From Prevotellaceae bacterium (GTDB taxonomy: Bacteria; Bacteroidota; Bacteroidia; Bacteroidales; UBA932): 17,970 nucleotides of DNA. Below, in pieces: positions 1 through 7,100 of the stretch. The notes under the pieces were generated by a model. The model ran no database searches and was not told the origin of the DNA. It saw nothing but the letters and a program-made list of their open reading frames with translations. Both the position numbers and the translations under genes were made by a program. Position 1 is the first letter of the stretch, and every line of letters begins with the position of its first letter. Where the stretch lies: contig JAIRKX010000168.1 of the NCBI GenBank assembly GCA_031259805.1, positions 1 to 17,970 on the forward strand, given 5' to 3'.

Positions 1-835
1 CTACTGCCAACAATGCGCCTTCATAAAAAGCATGGTAATTTTCCACATTCTTCTGTTTGGCCGACAGCGCCTCCGCAACTCCGGCGTCGACAACTGCCGT
101 GTCGGTCGGCGGCGGCGCATCGGGTACAAGCAACGGCAGGATTAACGCCACATTCAGCGGACGTGTAAACGGTATAATCGCTTCGGCCGAATCGGCCAAC
201 GGCAACAGGTACACTCCTTGTGGCAGCGGGGGTGCATCCCTTTTATCCTTTTCACCCGCTTCATCCTGTTCAGTCTTTTCGACCGGCGGAATGGATAACA
301 AGGCATCGCGCATCAATGTGCCGTTATTAAAGGCATCGGGATTCAGCCGGCGTAACTCGTCGGCCGTAACGCCGTATTGTGCGGCAATGCTCCACAGCGT
401 TTCGCTCGCCTTTACGATGTGATACAAAGGACGCGTTGCCGGCGTGGTTTTTTTAGTCGTATCCGGTGGCGGTGTTTCCGTTTCGGGAATCTTTGGGGCG
501 ACAACGGGTTCGGCGGCAACGGGAGCCGCATTCGCCTCAGTAACCGGAATCCGGATATTCCGACCGACTTTCAGTCCTTCGGACAACTCGGGGTTGGCCT
601 GCGTAATCCATTCGACGGTTACGTTGTAGGCTTTACTTAGCGAATAAAGCGTTTCGCCTTTTTTTACTACATGTACATAATACAGTACTCCGTCGATACG
701 CACTTTTTCCGTCGATCGTTCAATGGCCACCTGTGCCGTGGCTATGGTTGCCCAAAGGAAGCACATAAGAAAACACCGCGTTGTGCGCATTCCTTTTCGC
801 GACCGGTGTGTATGTTTATTATTATCGGTATTCAT
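1..835 (-). CDS. LysM-domain exported protein with start of a periplasmic-binding-protein-like domain (partial)
   Basis: Reading the minus strand from ATG 835-833 gives 278 codons open to the left edge, so the C-terminus is missing. An export signal follows (MRTTRCFLMCFLWATIATA, residues 16-34). Two LysM domains are visible: residues about 53-97 (HVVKKGETLYSLSKAYNVTV, ending in a VGRNIRIP-type strand) and about 138-183 (YHIVKASETLWSIAAQYGVT). LysM domains bind the glycan of peptidoglycan. A Pro/Thr/Glu-rich linker lies between them. From residue about 227 a strand NVALILPLL and then NYHAFYEGALLAV resemble the opening of type 1 periplasmic binding protein folds, as in LysM/ligand-binding fusions common in Bacteroidales; this part is inference because the domain is cut. 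It lies 44 nt after purC on the same strand, so it is probably the last visible gene of that operon. The start could also be Met16 (position 790), which places the signal peptide right at the N-terminus; neither start has a well-spaced ribosome-binding site. Confidence 0.85.
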   Translation of the reverse strand, partial: MNTDNNKHTHRSRKGMRTTRCFLMCFLWATIATAQVAIERSTEKVRIDGVLYYVHVVKKGETLYSLSKAYNVTVEWITQANPELSEGLKVGRNIRIPVTEANAAPVAAEPVVAPKIPETETPPPDTTKKTTPATRPLYHIVKASETLWSIAAQYGVTADELRRLNPDAFNNGTLMRDALLSIPPVEKTEQDEAGEKDKRDAPPLPQGVYLLPLADSAEAIIPFTRPLNVALILPLLVPDAPPPTDTAVVDAGVAEALSAKQKNVENYHAFYEGALLAV

Positions 836-880
836 CTCCCTGTTTGTTATTGCTGTCCGGGCATTTTCTTTGGCTGGCGA

Positions 881-1834
881 TTACAGTAACCGTGCCAGCA
901 GGTTGCCCACATTGGTTTCGATACGTTCGTAAATATTTTCGGGGTATGGTTCGCGCACCAGGGCCGAGCCGGTGATTTTTTCGTACAGTTCAATATAGCG
1001 GTCGGTGATGCCGGCAACCACTTCATCGGTCATTTCCGGTACCGGTTGGCCTGCTTGCCCGCTAAAGTTGTTTGCCATCAACCATTCGCGTACAAATTCT
1101 TTGGATAGCTGCTTTTGCGGTTCGCCTTTTGCAAAGCGTTCGGCATAGCCATCGGCGTAGAAGTAGCGCGATGAATCGGGGGTGTGGATTTCGTCAATCA
1201 GATATATTTTGCCGTTCTTTTTGCCAAATTCGTATTTTGTGTCAACCAGCAACAGACCCTGCTGCGCAGCCATTTCGGAGCCGCGCCGGAACAAGGCCAG
1301 CGCATAGTTTTCCAGTTGCATGTAATCCGCTTCGTCGACTATGCCGCGCGCCATAATCTCGCTACGCGAAATATCCTCGTCGTGCAACCCGTGTGCAGCT
1401 TTAGTCGTAGGCGTGATAATGGGCGCGGGGAAGGCTTGATGCTCGCACATCCCTTCGGGAATAGCGACGCCGCAGATTTCGCATGCGCCGTTTTTGTAGG
1501 CCCGCCATGCACTGCCGGTCAGGTACCCGCGTACAATTATTTCGACGGCAAACGGCTCGCAACGATGCCCGACGGTAACCATCGGGTCGGGCGAGGCAAT
1601 GCGCCAGTTGGGTACAATATCTTCGGTCGCCGCCAGAAATTGAGCGGCAATTTGATTCAGTATTTGCCCCTTGTAGGGAATGCCTTTCGGCAATACCACA
1701 TCAAAGGCCGAGATACGGTCGGTGGCAACCATTACCAGATAGCGGTCGGCAACGGTATAGACGTCGCGTACTTTGCCGGTATAGACGGCGGTTTGTTGGG
1801 GAAACCGGAAATTTGTTTTTATCAGCGCTTTCAT
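881..1834 (-). CDS. purC: Phosphoribosylaminoimidazole-succinocarboxamide synthase (SAICAR synthase)
   Basis: This 317-residue cytoplasmic enzyme joins L-aspartate to CAIR with ATP to make SAICAR in de novo purine synthesis. The family hallmarks are all visible: the ATP-binding start GKVRDVY (20-26), ATDRISAFD (37-45), the substrate-site stretch VEIIVRGYLTGSAW (97-110), PIITPTTKA (138-146) followed by HDEDIS (151-156), LVDTKYEFG (196-204) and the signature DEIHTPDSSRY (214-224). The length fits the longer family members common in Bacteroidetes, and no catalytic residue appears missing. The gene starts 15 nt after the stop of the DUF6263-like gene and is followed 44 nt later by the LysM gene, so the three are probably co-transcribed. 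No clear Shine-Dalgarno is seen, which is usual in this phylum. The linkage of a purine enzyme with two envelope proteins gives no functional hint by itself. Confidence 0.97.
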   Translation of the reverse strand: MKALIKTNFRFPQQTAVYTGKVRDVYTVADRYLVMVATDRISAFDVVLPKGIPYKGQILNQIAAQFLAATEDIVPNWRIASPDPMVTVGHRCEPFAVEIIVRGYLTGSAWRAYKNGACEICGVAIPEGMCEHQAFPAPIITPTTKAAHGLHDEDISRSEIMARGIVDEADYMQLENYALALFRRGSEMAAQQGLLLVDTKYEFGKKNGKIYLIDEIHTPDSSRYFYADGYAERFAKGEPQKQLSKEFVREWLMANNFSGQAGQPVPEMTDEVVAGITDRYIELYEKITGSALVREPYPENIYERIETNVGNLLARLL

Positions 1835-1849
1835 TGTGGAGACGTAGGA

Positions 1850-2761
1850 TTATTGCACGTGTACTTCTGCTTTTATAGCGGATACGATTTTCATTGCGAC
1901 GTCCATTCCTTGTGTGGTAATGGTTCCGGTGATGTTTTGCGTAATATCCGAGTGGCGCGGCAGGCCGGTTTTCAGGTCTATTTCGAGGCGTCCGTCTTGG
2001 ATTGTTCCTTCGAGGTTGCCGGACATCCCTTCAAAGGCCGATAGCCGGAGTAACGACGAGACGGAGACCATCGCCGCATCCGCCGTTACCGATTGGAGTC
2101 GGTAGACGCTTTCCGCACTGGCGTGCATGCCTCCTACGTTCATCGTCTGCACGATTGTCCACGTGTCGTTGGGCTGTACGGCTTTGTCGGGATATATTTT
2201 GAACGATTGTTCAATGGAACTTTTAATCGCCTCGTTGTTCAGGACGCTTTTCAGCATTTCGCCGGCAACGGCCGATTCGTTCATTCCCGCCAGCGATTTT
2301 GCGATACTGCCGGCAATGGCCTCAAGTCCCCATACGGAAATCACCGAGCCGTCGGGCGATAAGGCCGCGTTGTAGGGCTGCCCGATCAGAGGGGTGAAGA
2401 TTTTTTTCATCATCTCATCTCCTTGCGAGGAGTTTTCGGTCGGCTTGCGCGAGTCGTACCGGAAGCTCGAGGCAGGGCTCGACACTTGTATCGCCACGTC
2501 GCGATACGTAAATTTCACGTTGATTTGCTCGGTGTTCTTTTCGGTTACTACCATATCGTAGCCGATGCGTATGGAGTTTTCTATCGTGATAGTTTGCCCC
2601 ATCAGCGATTGGGTCATTTGTTGGGCGACTTCGGTCTGGTACCGGTAGGTAACGCCCGTTTCGGGGTTGAACGAAAGAGTAACCTGCGCCTGCAATGTTG
2701 TAATCCCCGCAAAGAAGCCTAAGGCGACAAGGAAGGATGTGATTGTTGTCATTTTTTTCAT
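1850..2761 (-). CDS. Exported DUF6263-like protein
   Basis: The protein has 303 residues. The N-terminus is a clear Sec signal peptide (MKKMTTITSFLVALGFFAG, then a cleavage region ending LQAQV near residue 26). No lipobox cysteine is present; the protein seems to have no Cys at all, so it is probably a soluble periplasmic protein. The mature part is predicted by eye to be mostly beta: it opens VTLSFNPETGVTYRYQTEV, then GYDMVVTEKNTEQINVKFTY, a middle part with PLIGQPYNAALSPDGSV, and a C-terminal stretch with GTIQDGRLEIDLKTGLPRHS. This pattern of a secreted beta protein with a short conversion-like GLP motif near the end matches my memory of the DUF6263 family, whose function is unknown; a profile search is needed for a firm family name. 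It is the first gene of the purC cluster and has a promoter-like box 34 nt upstream. Confidence 0.8.
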   Translation of the reverse strand: MKKMTTITSFLVALGFFAGITTLQAQVTLSFNPETGVTYRYQTEVAQQMTQSLMGQTITIENSIRIGYDMVVTEKNTEQINVKFTYRDVAIQVSSPASSFRYDSRKPTENSSQGDEMMKKIFTPLIGQPYNAALSPDGSVISVWGLEAIAGSIAKSLAGMNESAVAGEMLKSVLNNEAIKSSIEQSFKIYPDKAVQPNDTWTIVQTMNVGGMHASAESVYRLQSVTADAAMVSVSSLLRLSAFEGMSGNLEGTIQDGRLEIDLKTGLPRHSDITQNITGTITTQGMDVAMKIVSAIKAEVHVQ

Positions 2762-2794
2762 GGTAATGGTAAACTAATTAATTATTTATTTATG

Positions 2795-2802
2795 CAAACT
2801 TA
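2795..2802 (-). promoter_or_regulatory. Bacteroidetes -7 promoter element of the DUF6263-purC-LysM cluster
   Basis: On the minus strand the sequence reads TAAGTTTG, an exact fit to the TAnnTTTG consensus of the Bacteroidetes primary sigma factor. It would start transcription about 27 nt before the ATG at 2761. No good -33 TTG is found at 19-21 nt upstream, so it may be weak or activated. Confidence 0.5.
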
Positions 2803-2836
2803 CGTAAATTTTTTGGAATAGGAGTAATCGAACCAG

Positions 2837-2852
2837 GACGTGTTAACACGTC
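2837..2852. promoter_or_regulatory. Perfect 16-bp palindrome, possible operator
   Basis: GACGTGTTAACACGTC is a perfect palindrome about 35 bp upstream of the -7 box of the DUF6263-like gene, and it overlaps the stop codon of the 45-codon small ORF. It lacks a following T-run on either strand, so a terminator is unlikely. A dimeric regulator site is a reasonable guess. No regulator gene is in the window. Confidence 0.4.
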
Positions 2853-2980
2853 TTAATCTCTTGAAGCAGGTTCAGGAGGTTGTTTTGAATATTCGTGTCA
2901 TCTTCGGCGGTGGTGTTGCCGTTGGCGTCAAGCCGGAAACAGGTAAAAAAACAAAATAATACGGACAACAGGTTGTTCAT
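2843..2980 (-). CDS. Possible small protein of 45 residues
   Basis: ATG 2980-2978 opens a 45-codon frame ending with TAA at 2845-2843. The product starts with a hydrophobic stretch (MNNLLSVLFCFFTCF) that could be a signal or a membrane segment. It then changes to a polar, acidic part (DANGNTTAEDD) and a likely amphipathic helix (NIQNNLLNLLQEIK). Codon choice in the second half (GCC AAC GGC AAC ACC ACC GCC GAA) resembles the neighbouring genes rather than the AT-rich spacer. A TACCTTTG box lies only 4 nt before the ATG, implying a leaderless or nearly leaderless transcript if both calls are right. I do not recognise the protein, and no lipobox is evident. It could be a real small membrane peptide, the remnant of a larger gene, or chance. 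Confidence 0.35.
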   Translation of the reverse strand: MNNLLSVLFCFFTCFRLDANGNTTAEDDTNIQNNLLNLLQEIKTC

Positions 2981-2984
2981 GGAA

Positions 2985-2992
2985 CAAAGGTA
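2985..2992 (-). promoter_or_regulatory. Promoter-like box before the 45-codon small ORF
   Basis: The minus strand reads TACCTTTG, fitting TAnnTTTG. A TTG lies 23 nt further upstream (3016-3018), slightly farther than the usual spacing. The box ends 4 nt before the ATG at 2980. Confidence 0.35.
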
Positions 2993-3080
2993 CGAAATTT
3001 TTTAAGGTTTATTGTCAACCTATATCAGGACGTAACACCCATGCGCCAGATAATCTCCATAGCCGCCGAAGCATGCCCGG

Positions 3081-3170
3081 AAAATAGAAAAATCCACGCA
3101 GGAGATGAAAAATAGAAAATTGAAAGTTGAAAGTGGGTGAAAAATAGAAAAATCCTCGTAGGAGATGAAA
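3081..3170. repeat. Pair of 30-bp direct repeats spaced by 60 bp
   Basis: Positions 3081-3110 and 3141-3170 match at 28 of 30 bases (AAAATAGAAAAATCC, then CGCA or CGTA, then GGAGATGAAA). Between them are low-complexity TTGAAAGTTGAAAGT-type bases. The second copy runs straight into the 21-bp tandem array, so the array probably grew out of this sequence. Confidence 0.8.
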
Positions 3171-3314
3171 CTTATCTCGTAGGAGATAAAACCTATCTCG
3201 TAGGAGATAAAACTTATCTCGTAGGAGATAAAACCTATCTCGTAGGAGATAAAACCTATCTCGTAGGAGATAAAACCTATCTCGTAGGAGATAAAACCTA
3301 TCTCGTAGGAGATA
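3155..3314. repeat. 21-bp tandem repeat, seven full units plus a partial eighth
   Basis: Units begin at 3155, 3176, 3197, 3218, 3239, 3260, 3281 and 3302. Each is CTCGTAGGAGATAAAA followed by CCTAT (CTTAT in the first and third units; the first unit also has GATG in place of GATA). The last unit stops after CTCGTAGGAGATA. The junction of two units contains TATCTC-GTAG-GAGATA, a 6-bp stem with a 4-nt loop, so the array is a row of identical small hairpins. Because 21 is a multiple of three, three of the six frames stay open and give heptad-like peptides (for example YLVGDKT), but none of these frames has a credible start or flanking coding sequence, so I treat the array as non-coding. Confidence 0.92.
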
Positions 3315-3398
3315 TTTTCGAAAAAACAAGCAACCAAAACAAAGTTCGACATATTAATTTTTTAAATTTCAACAAAATAAAAAAAAATTGTACAACTT

Positions 3399-3678
3399 AT
3401 GGTTTTTATGGTCGGCGCGATTGTCGGCCTTGCAGTAAGCCTTTTCCTGTCGGAGATTGGCAGTATTATCTTAACAGGCGGCGGCCTTACTATCGCCGTA
3501 AGGGGGTTGCGTCGAAGCCACCGACATTATAGTCGAAGTCAAAGTAACGGTAATCAACGCCGCCGACGGCACGACGGAAGCCTGCCGCCAACTGACCACC
3601 CGCCTGCACCCTGTATCCTCGCACACAATTCCTAATTTTTCCGTATTTTTGCAGCGTATTATTGAAAAAATGATGTAA
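3399..3678 (+). pseudogene. Small membrane-protein-like gene, apparently broken by a frameshift
   Basis: ATG 3399 opens a frame with a hydrophobic N-terminal part (MVGAIVGLAVSLFLSEIG, then SIILTGGGLTIAV) and codon use like the neighbouring genes. At the five-G run 3502-3506 the coding character moves to the +1 frame. That frame is open from 3508 to the TAA at 3676-3678 and reads VEATDIIVEVKVTVINAADG, then TTEACRQLTTRLHP. Removing one G would fuse the two halves into one frame of about 92 residues. Without the shift, the first frame ends at 3635 after an Arg/Ser/His-rich tail that looks out of frame. A strong intrinsic terminator sits 24 nt after the stop, which supports a former or real transcription unit. 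I do not recognise the product. Alternatives are a sequencing error in the G run, programmed frameshifting, or chance. The last 15 codons are AT-rich and may lie outside the original gene. Confidence 0.45.
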
Positions 3679-3702
3679 GTTCTGTTAAAAAATGAAAGAA
3701 AG

Positions 3703-3731
3703 GGGCCCGAAGTGATTCGTGCCCTTTTTTT
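3703..3731 (+). terminator. Rho-independent terminator
   Basis: GGGCCCGAA pairs with TTCGTGCCC around the loop GTGA (nine positions, one C/T mismatch), followed at once by seven T residues (3725-3731). It fits the end of the broken small gene ending at 3678. Confidence 0.8.
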
Positions 3732-3851
3732 ATTCTCCATTACCCCCCTTTTTTCCTTAAGGTAGTCTTTGTCAGTCGCCACAATGAGGCAACAAATGTC
3801 CATGAAATCAATAGCGCTTCAAAAAAAAATTAGAATTTGTATATTTTTTTT
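3732..3851. other. AT-rich spacer without a recognised gene
   Basis: No credible gene or RNA is seen on either strand. A 32-codon frame from ATG 3784 ends in a low-complexity IFFFIFV stretch made by the A/T runs and is not believed. Confidence 0.6.
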
Positions 3852-3859
3852 TATCTTTG
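3852..3859 (+). promoter_or_regulatory. Candidate -7 promoter element of the giant surface-protein gene
   Basis: TATCTTTG fits TAnnTTTG exactly. A TTTG at 3836-3839 is only 12 nt upstream, too close for a standard -33 element. If used, the leader before the ATG at 4104 is about 240 nt. Confidence 0.45.
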
Positions 3860-3930
3860 TAAAGATTATACTCATATCCTAAATGTAGTAGTAGCTGATA
3901 GAATAATCAAACAATCAAAGGCTTATTACA

Positions 3931-3955
3931 GGAAACATCGGCAGGCACTGTTTCC
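3931..3955 (+). other. Leader hairpin 1 of the giant gene
   Basis: GGAAACA (3931-3937) pairs perfectly with TGTTTCC (3949-3955) around an 11-nt loop. No T-run follows, so it is not a standard terminator. It may be a stability or regulatory element of the long leader. Confidence 0.4.
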
Positions 3956-4036
3956 CCGTACGACAAAAAGGATAAAAGCAACAATCATAAAAAATAAATA
4001 AAAACAACAACCATTGTAATGAAGCATTATAATGAG

Positions 4037-4087
4037 CGGGCAATAGGTTTTGGGCGTAGCATTCATTATGTCGGGGCCTATTGTCCG
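4037..4087 (+). promoter_or_regulatory. Leader hairpin 2, just upstream of the giant gene start
   Basis: CGGGCAATAGG (4037-4047) pairs with CCTATTGTCCG (4077-4087): 11 bp with one G-U pair, enclosing a 29-nt loop. The base of the stem is 16 nt before the ATG at 4104, close enough to affect ribosome access. A short perfect palindrome, CATTATAATG (4025-4034), lies just before it. Confidence 0.45.
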
Positions 4088-4103
4088 ATAAAAACTAACA
4101 GTT

Positions 4104-7100
4104 ATGTTAACTATTAATAAAGTAAATCAAAGTTTTACTATGTTCAGCCGAAAGGCAGCCGTATTGATTTTTACCTTTCTATGCGTATCTTCTATAGGGT
4201 ACGCGCAAGGTTTGACGGCCAACAATGATGAAGTGTATATCGGGCCACTGGAGACAGTGCGGGTGAACGTAGTGCGGAATGATGTGGTTACGTGTAATAG
4301 CCATACGTTGCGTATTGTCGGTTATAACTCAACGAAAGGGACTGCGACGTTGAGTGGCGATTTTATTGTTTTCCGTCCGGCGCCTTCCGTGCGCGGGGAA
4401 ACAGTTACTATCCAGTATGGGGTAACCTGTAATAATATAGAAAAAACGGCGACCCTGTCGGTACATGTTTCGGATTATAATCGTCCGGGGAATGTTATTG
4501 CGCCGGATGTGGAGTGCTTGACGCCGTTTCCGTCGGACGTTTCGTTTAACGTGTCTAATAAGTTTAATACCAATACGGCGAATCCAAGCCACAGTCACCG
4601 GTTGCTGATGTATTCGATACCATTGGTAGGCGACCTGAACGGCGATATGAAACCGGAGATCATATCCATAGGCCTTCGAAGTTTGTATTCGCAAGTAACG
4701 GCCAGCGCCAGGTATATCGTCATCATGGATGGCCAGACCGGAGCCACGTTAGTCGAGTTTAACACGGAGTGTTCATTTATCGTATCCAGCGACCAGCCGG
4801 ACGCCAGCGCCTATCATTCATCCCCCTCCTATATGGCTATTGCCGATGTGGATAATGACGGGAAAGGCGAAATTATAATGGCTTTTCCTGTGGCGCGCAA
4901 TACCTCAGGGTCGTCGATCAATGCGGATCATAGCGAGCAGTTGTTTGCCTACAAGGTTACTACCAACAGTGCGAATGAAATCACCGGTTTGCAGCAATAC
5001 TGGAAAGCGTCTGACGAATATAAAGCGCCGCTGACCGGTACCAACCACTTGGTCTACGACGTCCCTGCGCCATATATTGCAGATCTGAACGGCGACGGCA
5101 TTCCCGAAGTAATCGTATACAATAAGATATACAATGCGCAAACAGGACGGTTGCTGATGGCATGGGACGGCCCTGCGGCAGTTCCCAAAAACAGTTCCCT
5201 CACCTCGGGCACAGGCCTCTATGCTTACGAAAACAGCCTTATATACACGGATTTGTCAACATCCAATAACGTGTACAACAGGGCATTTACCGGTCGTCGT
5301 CCGAGCACATCCACATCGGTGTGGAAAGACGATTATATCGCCGTGATGGCAGTGGAAAACATGGATACCGACGACGATCTGGAAGTCATAGCGGGCAACC
5401 GGATTTATAAATTCCAATTTTCTTATCTTGGGAAAGACGGGGAGTCTGGCAGTCATACGGATAATACTTATACGACGATCGAAGGCCCGCGAAGCGTTAC
5501 CCTGCCTACCGGCACAAGCACAAGCGTAACCTATTACCTGAGTGATGGGTTTACTCGTGTGGCGGATGTGGACGGAGACGGTTACCCGGAAGTTATTACC
5601 GTCAGTGAAATTGCTACTACCGGCGCTTATGGCAGTCGCGCCGGCGGATTGATTACGGTTTGGGACCCTCGCTATAATACGACCATCAAGGCTGCTTCTG
5701 CTTTTCACGGGAACGGCGGGGTCGTAGAACATATTCCAACCTTCGGTGTGCCGTTCGTCGGCGATATTAACGGGAAGACGGACGGGGGCTGGAACGGCGG
5801 ACAGTTCACTAAGAAGTTGCCGGAAATCGGGTTTATTACCGGCGACTTGTATATCAACAGCAGTACATCTACTCCCAAACGCAACGGCATCACGTTTCAC
5901 CCGTTGAGCGATATGAATTTGCGACAGGGCATGGGCTGGGATAATAATAATACCTCTGCCTCAACCCGCCGCTTCAACCGTTCGGTATCCGGTGGACAGG
6001 GGCATATCTTCGCCGTTACGTATTGCGACTACGACCAGGACGGCGCCGTCCCTTTCCACCAGCGGCTGAAGCTAAGCTGGGCAATGGAGCACAGCGACCG
6101 TTCGGCCAATACCGGTCTGACGATTTTCGATTTTAACAACGACGGCGCCAAAGATTTGGTATATCGTGATGAGGAGACATTGCGGGTAATCTCTCCCAAA
6201 TATGGAGGCAAGGATTACATAGATATTAATGAAACAGTGGGAACGGGTACCTCCGTTCTGTTCCGGACGGATGCTTATTCGTTTACGGGCTTTGAAGCGG
6301 CGATTGTGGCGGATGTTAATATGGATGCCAGCGCGGATATTGTAGTTACCAATGCGCAATCGTCCGGAGACCATCTCGACGGGTGGGTGAGCGTGTTTGA
6401 GTTTTCGGGCACTAAATGGGCGCCGGCGCCGCCCGTATGGAATCAGGCGTATTACAACCCGACGCAGGTGCGGGAGGATTTGACGATACCGGCGCGTCCG
6501 CAATCGCTGTCTACAACCTATACACTGGGCGGGGAAACGATTACACCCTATAACGGCGCATGGATACAGCAGCCGATAGTGAAAGAGGGAACAGACTATG
6601 TGCCGGTGATACGCCTTCCCGATGCGGTACTGACGAAGATGGTTGTTTCAAGCGTCAACCCGACACAGGTTACATTGACTATCTTTAACAGGGGAACAGC
6701 CTCTATCAATGCCAACACGCCAATTACGTTCCGCGATGGAGGCGGCGCCGGCCTGTCGCTGGAAAACAGCCCGGTGATAACGACGCTTCCGGTGGGTGTC
6801 GATATTTTCCCCAATGAGCACGTAACCCGCACGTATACGCTTACGGGAAATTACAGCAATAAATTAATTTGGGTGCGTATTATGGACAACGGCACGTCTT
6901 TCCCCGCGCCGGGCTATGACGATTGTATGATAAGCGATAACAGCAATCAGATTTCCGGTTCCGACTGCGTGCCCGAATACGTCATCACCGCCTCGCCGGA
7001 TACGGTGCTGTGTGGCCACAGCGGCGGGGCGCCGGCTACTTTAACCGTTACCCTTGCGGGAGCCACTCACACCGGTGCACTGGCCTATCAATGGTACAGG

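Noticed and set aside
1184..2044. Plus-strand 286-codon frame opposite purC and the DUF6263-like gene
   Set aside because: It is antisense to two well-supported genes and shows no domain; its openness follows from their codon bias.
3041..3115. 24-codon plus-strand frame beginning MRQIISIAAEACPENRK
   Set aside because: Short, ends in the repeated 30-mer, and lacks a promoter or homologue I can recognise; at most a remnant of older coding DNA.
3155..3314. CRISPR array
   Set aside because: The 21-bp units are directly adjacent with no variable spacers, and no cas genes are nearby.
3015..3352. Open minus-strand frames through the 21-bp array (repeats of SYEIGFI and LLRDRFY)
   Set aside because: They exist only because the 21-bp unit keeps any stop-free frame open; ends are low complexity and no proper start context or domain is visible.
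3137..3532. Plus-strand frame giving YLVGDKT repeats, 131 codons
   Set aside because: Same artefact of the tandem array. It then runs through AT-rich spacer and reads the 3399-3678 region out of its coding frame.
3471..3803. Minus-strand 110-codon frame
   Set aside because: It crosses the intrinsic terminator and the broken plus-strand gene, and its composition is not gene-like.
3784..3882. 32-codon plus-strand frame
   Set aside because: Much of it is encoded by A and T runs (QKKIRICIFFFIF), and it overlaps the probable promoter of the giant gene.
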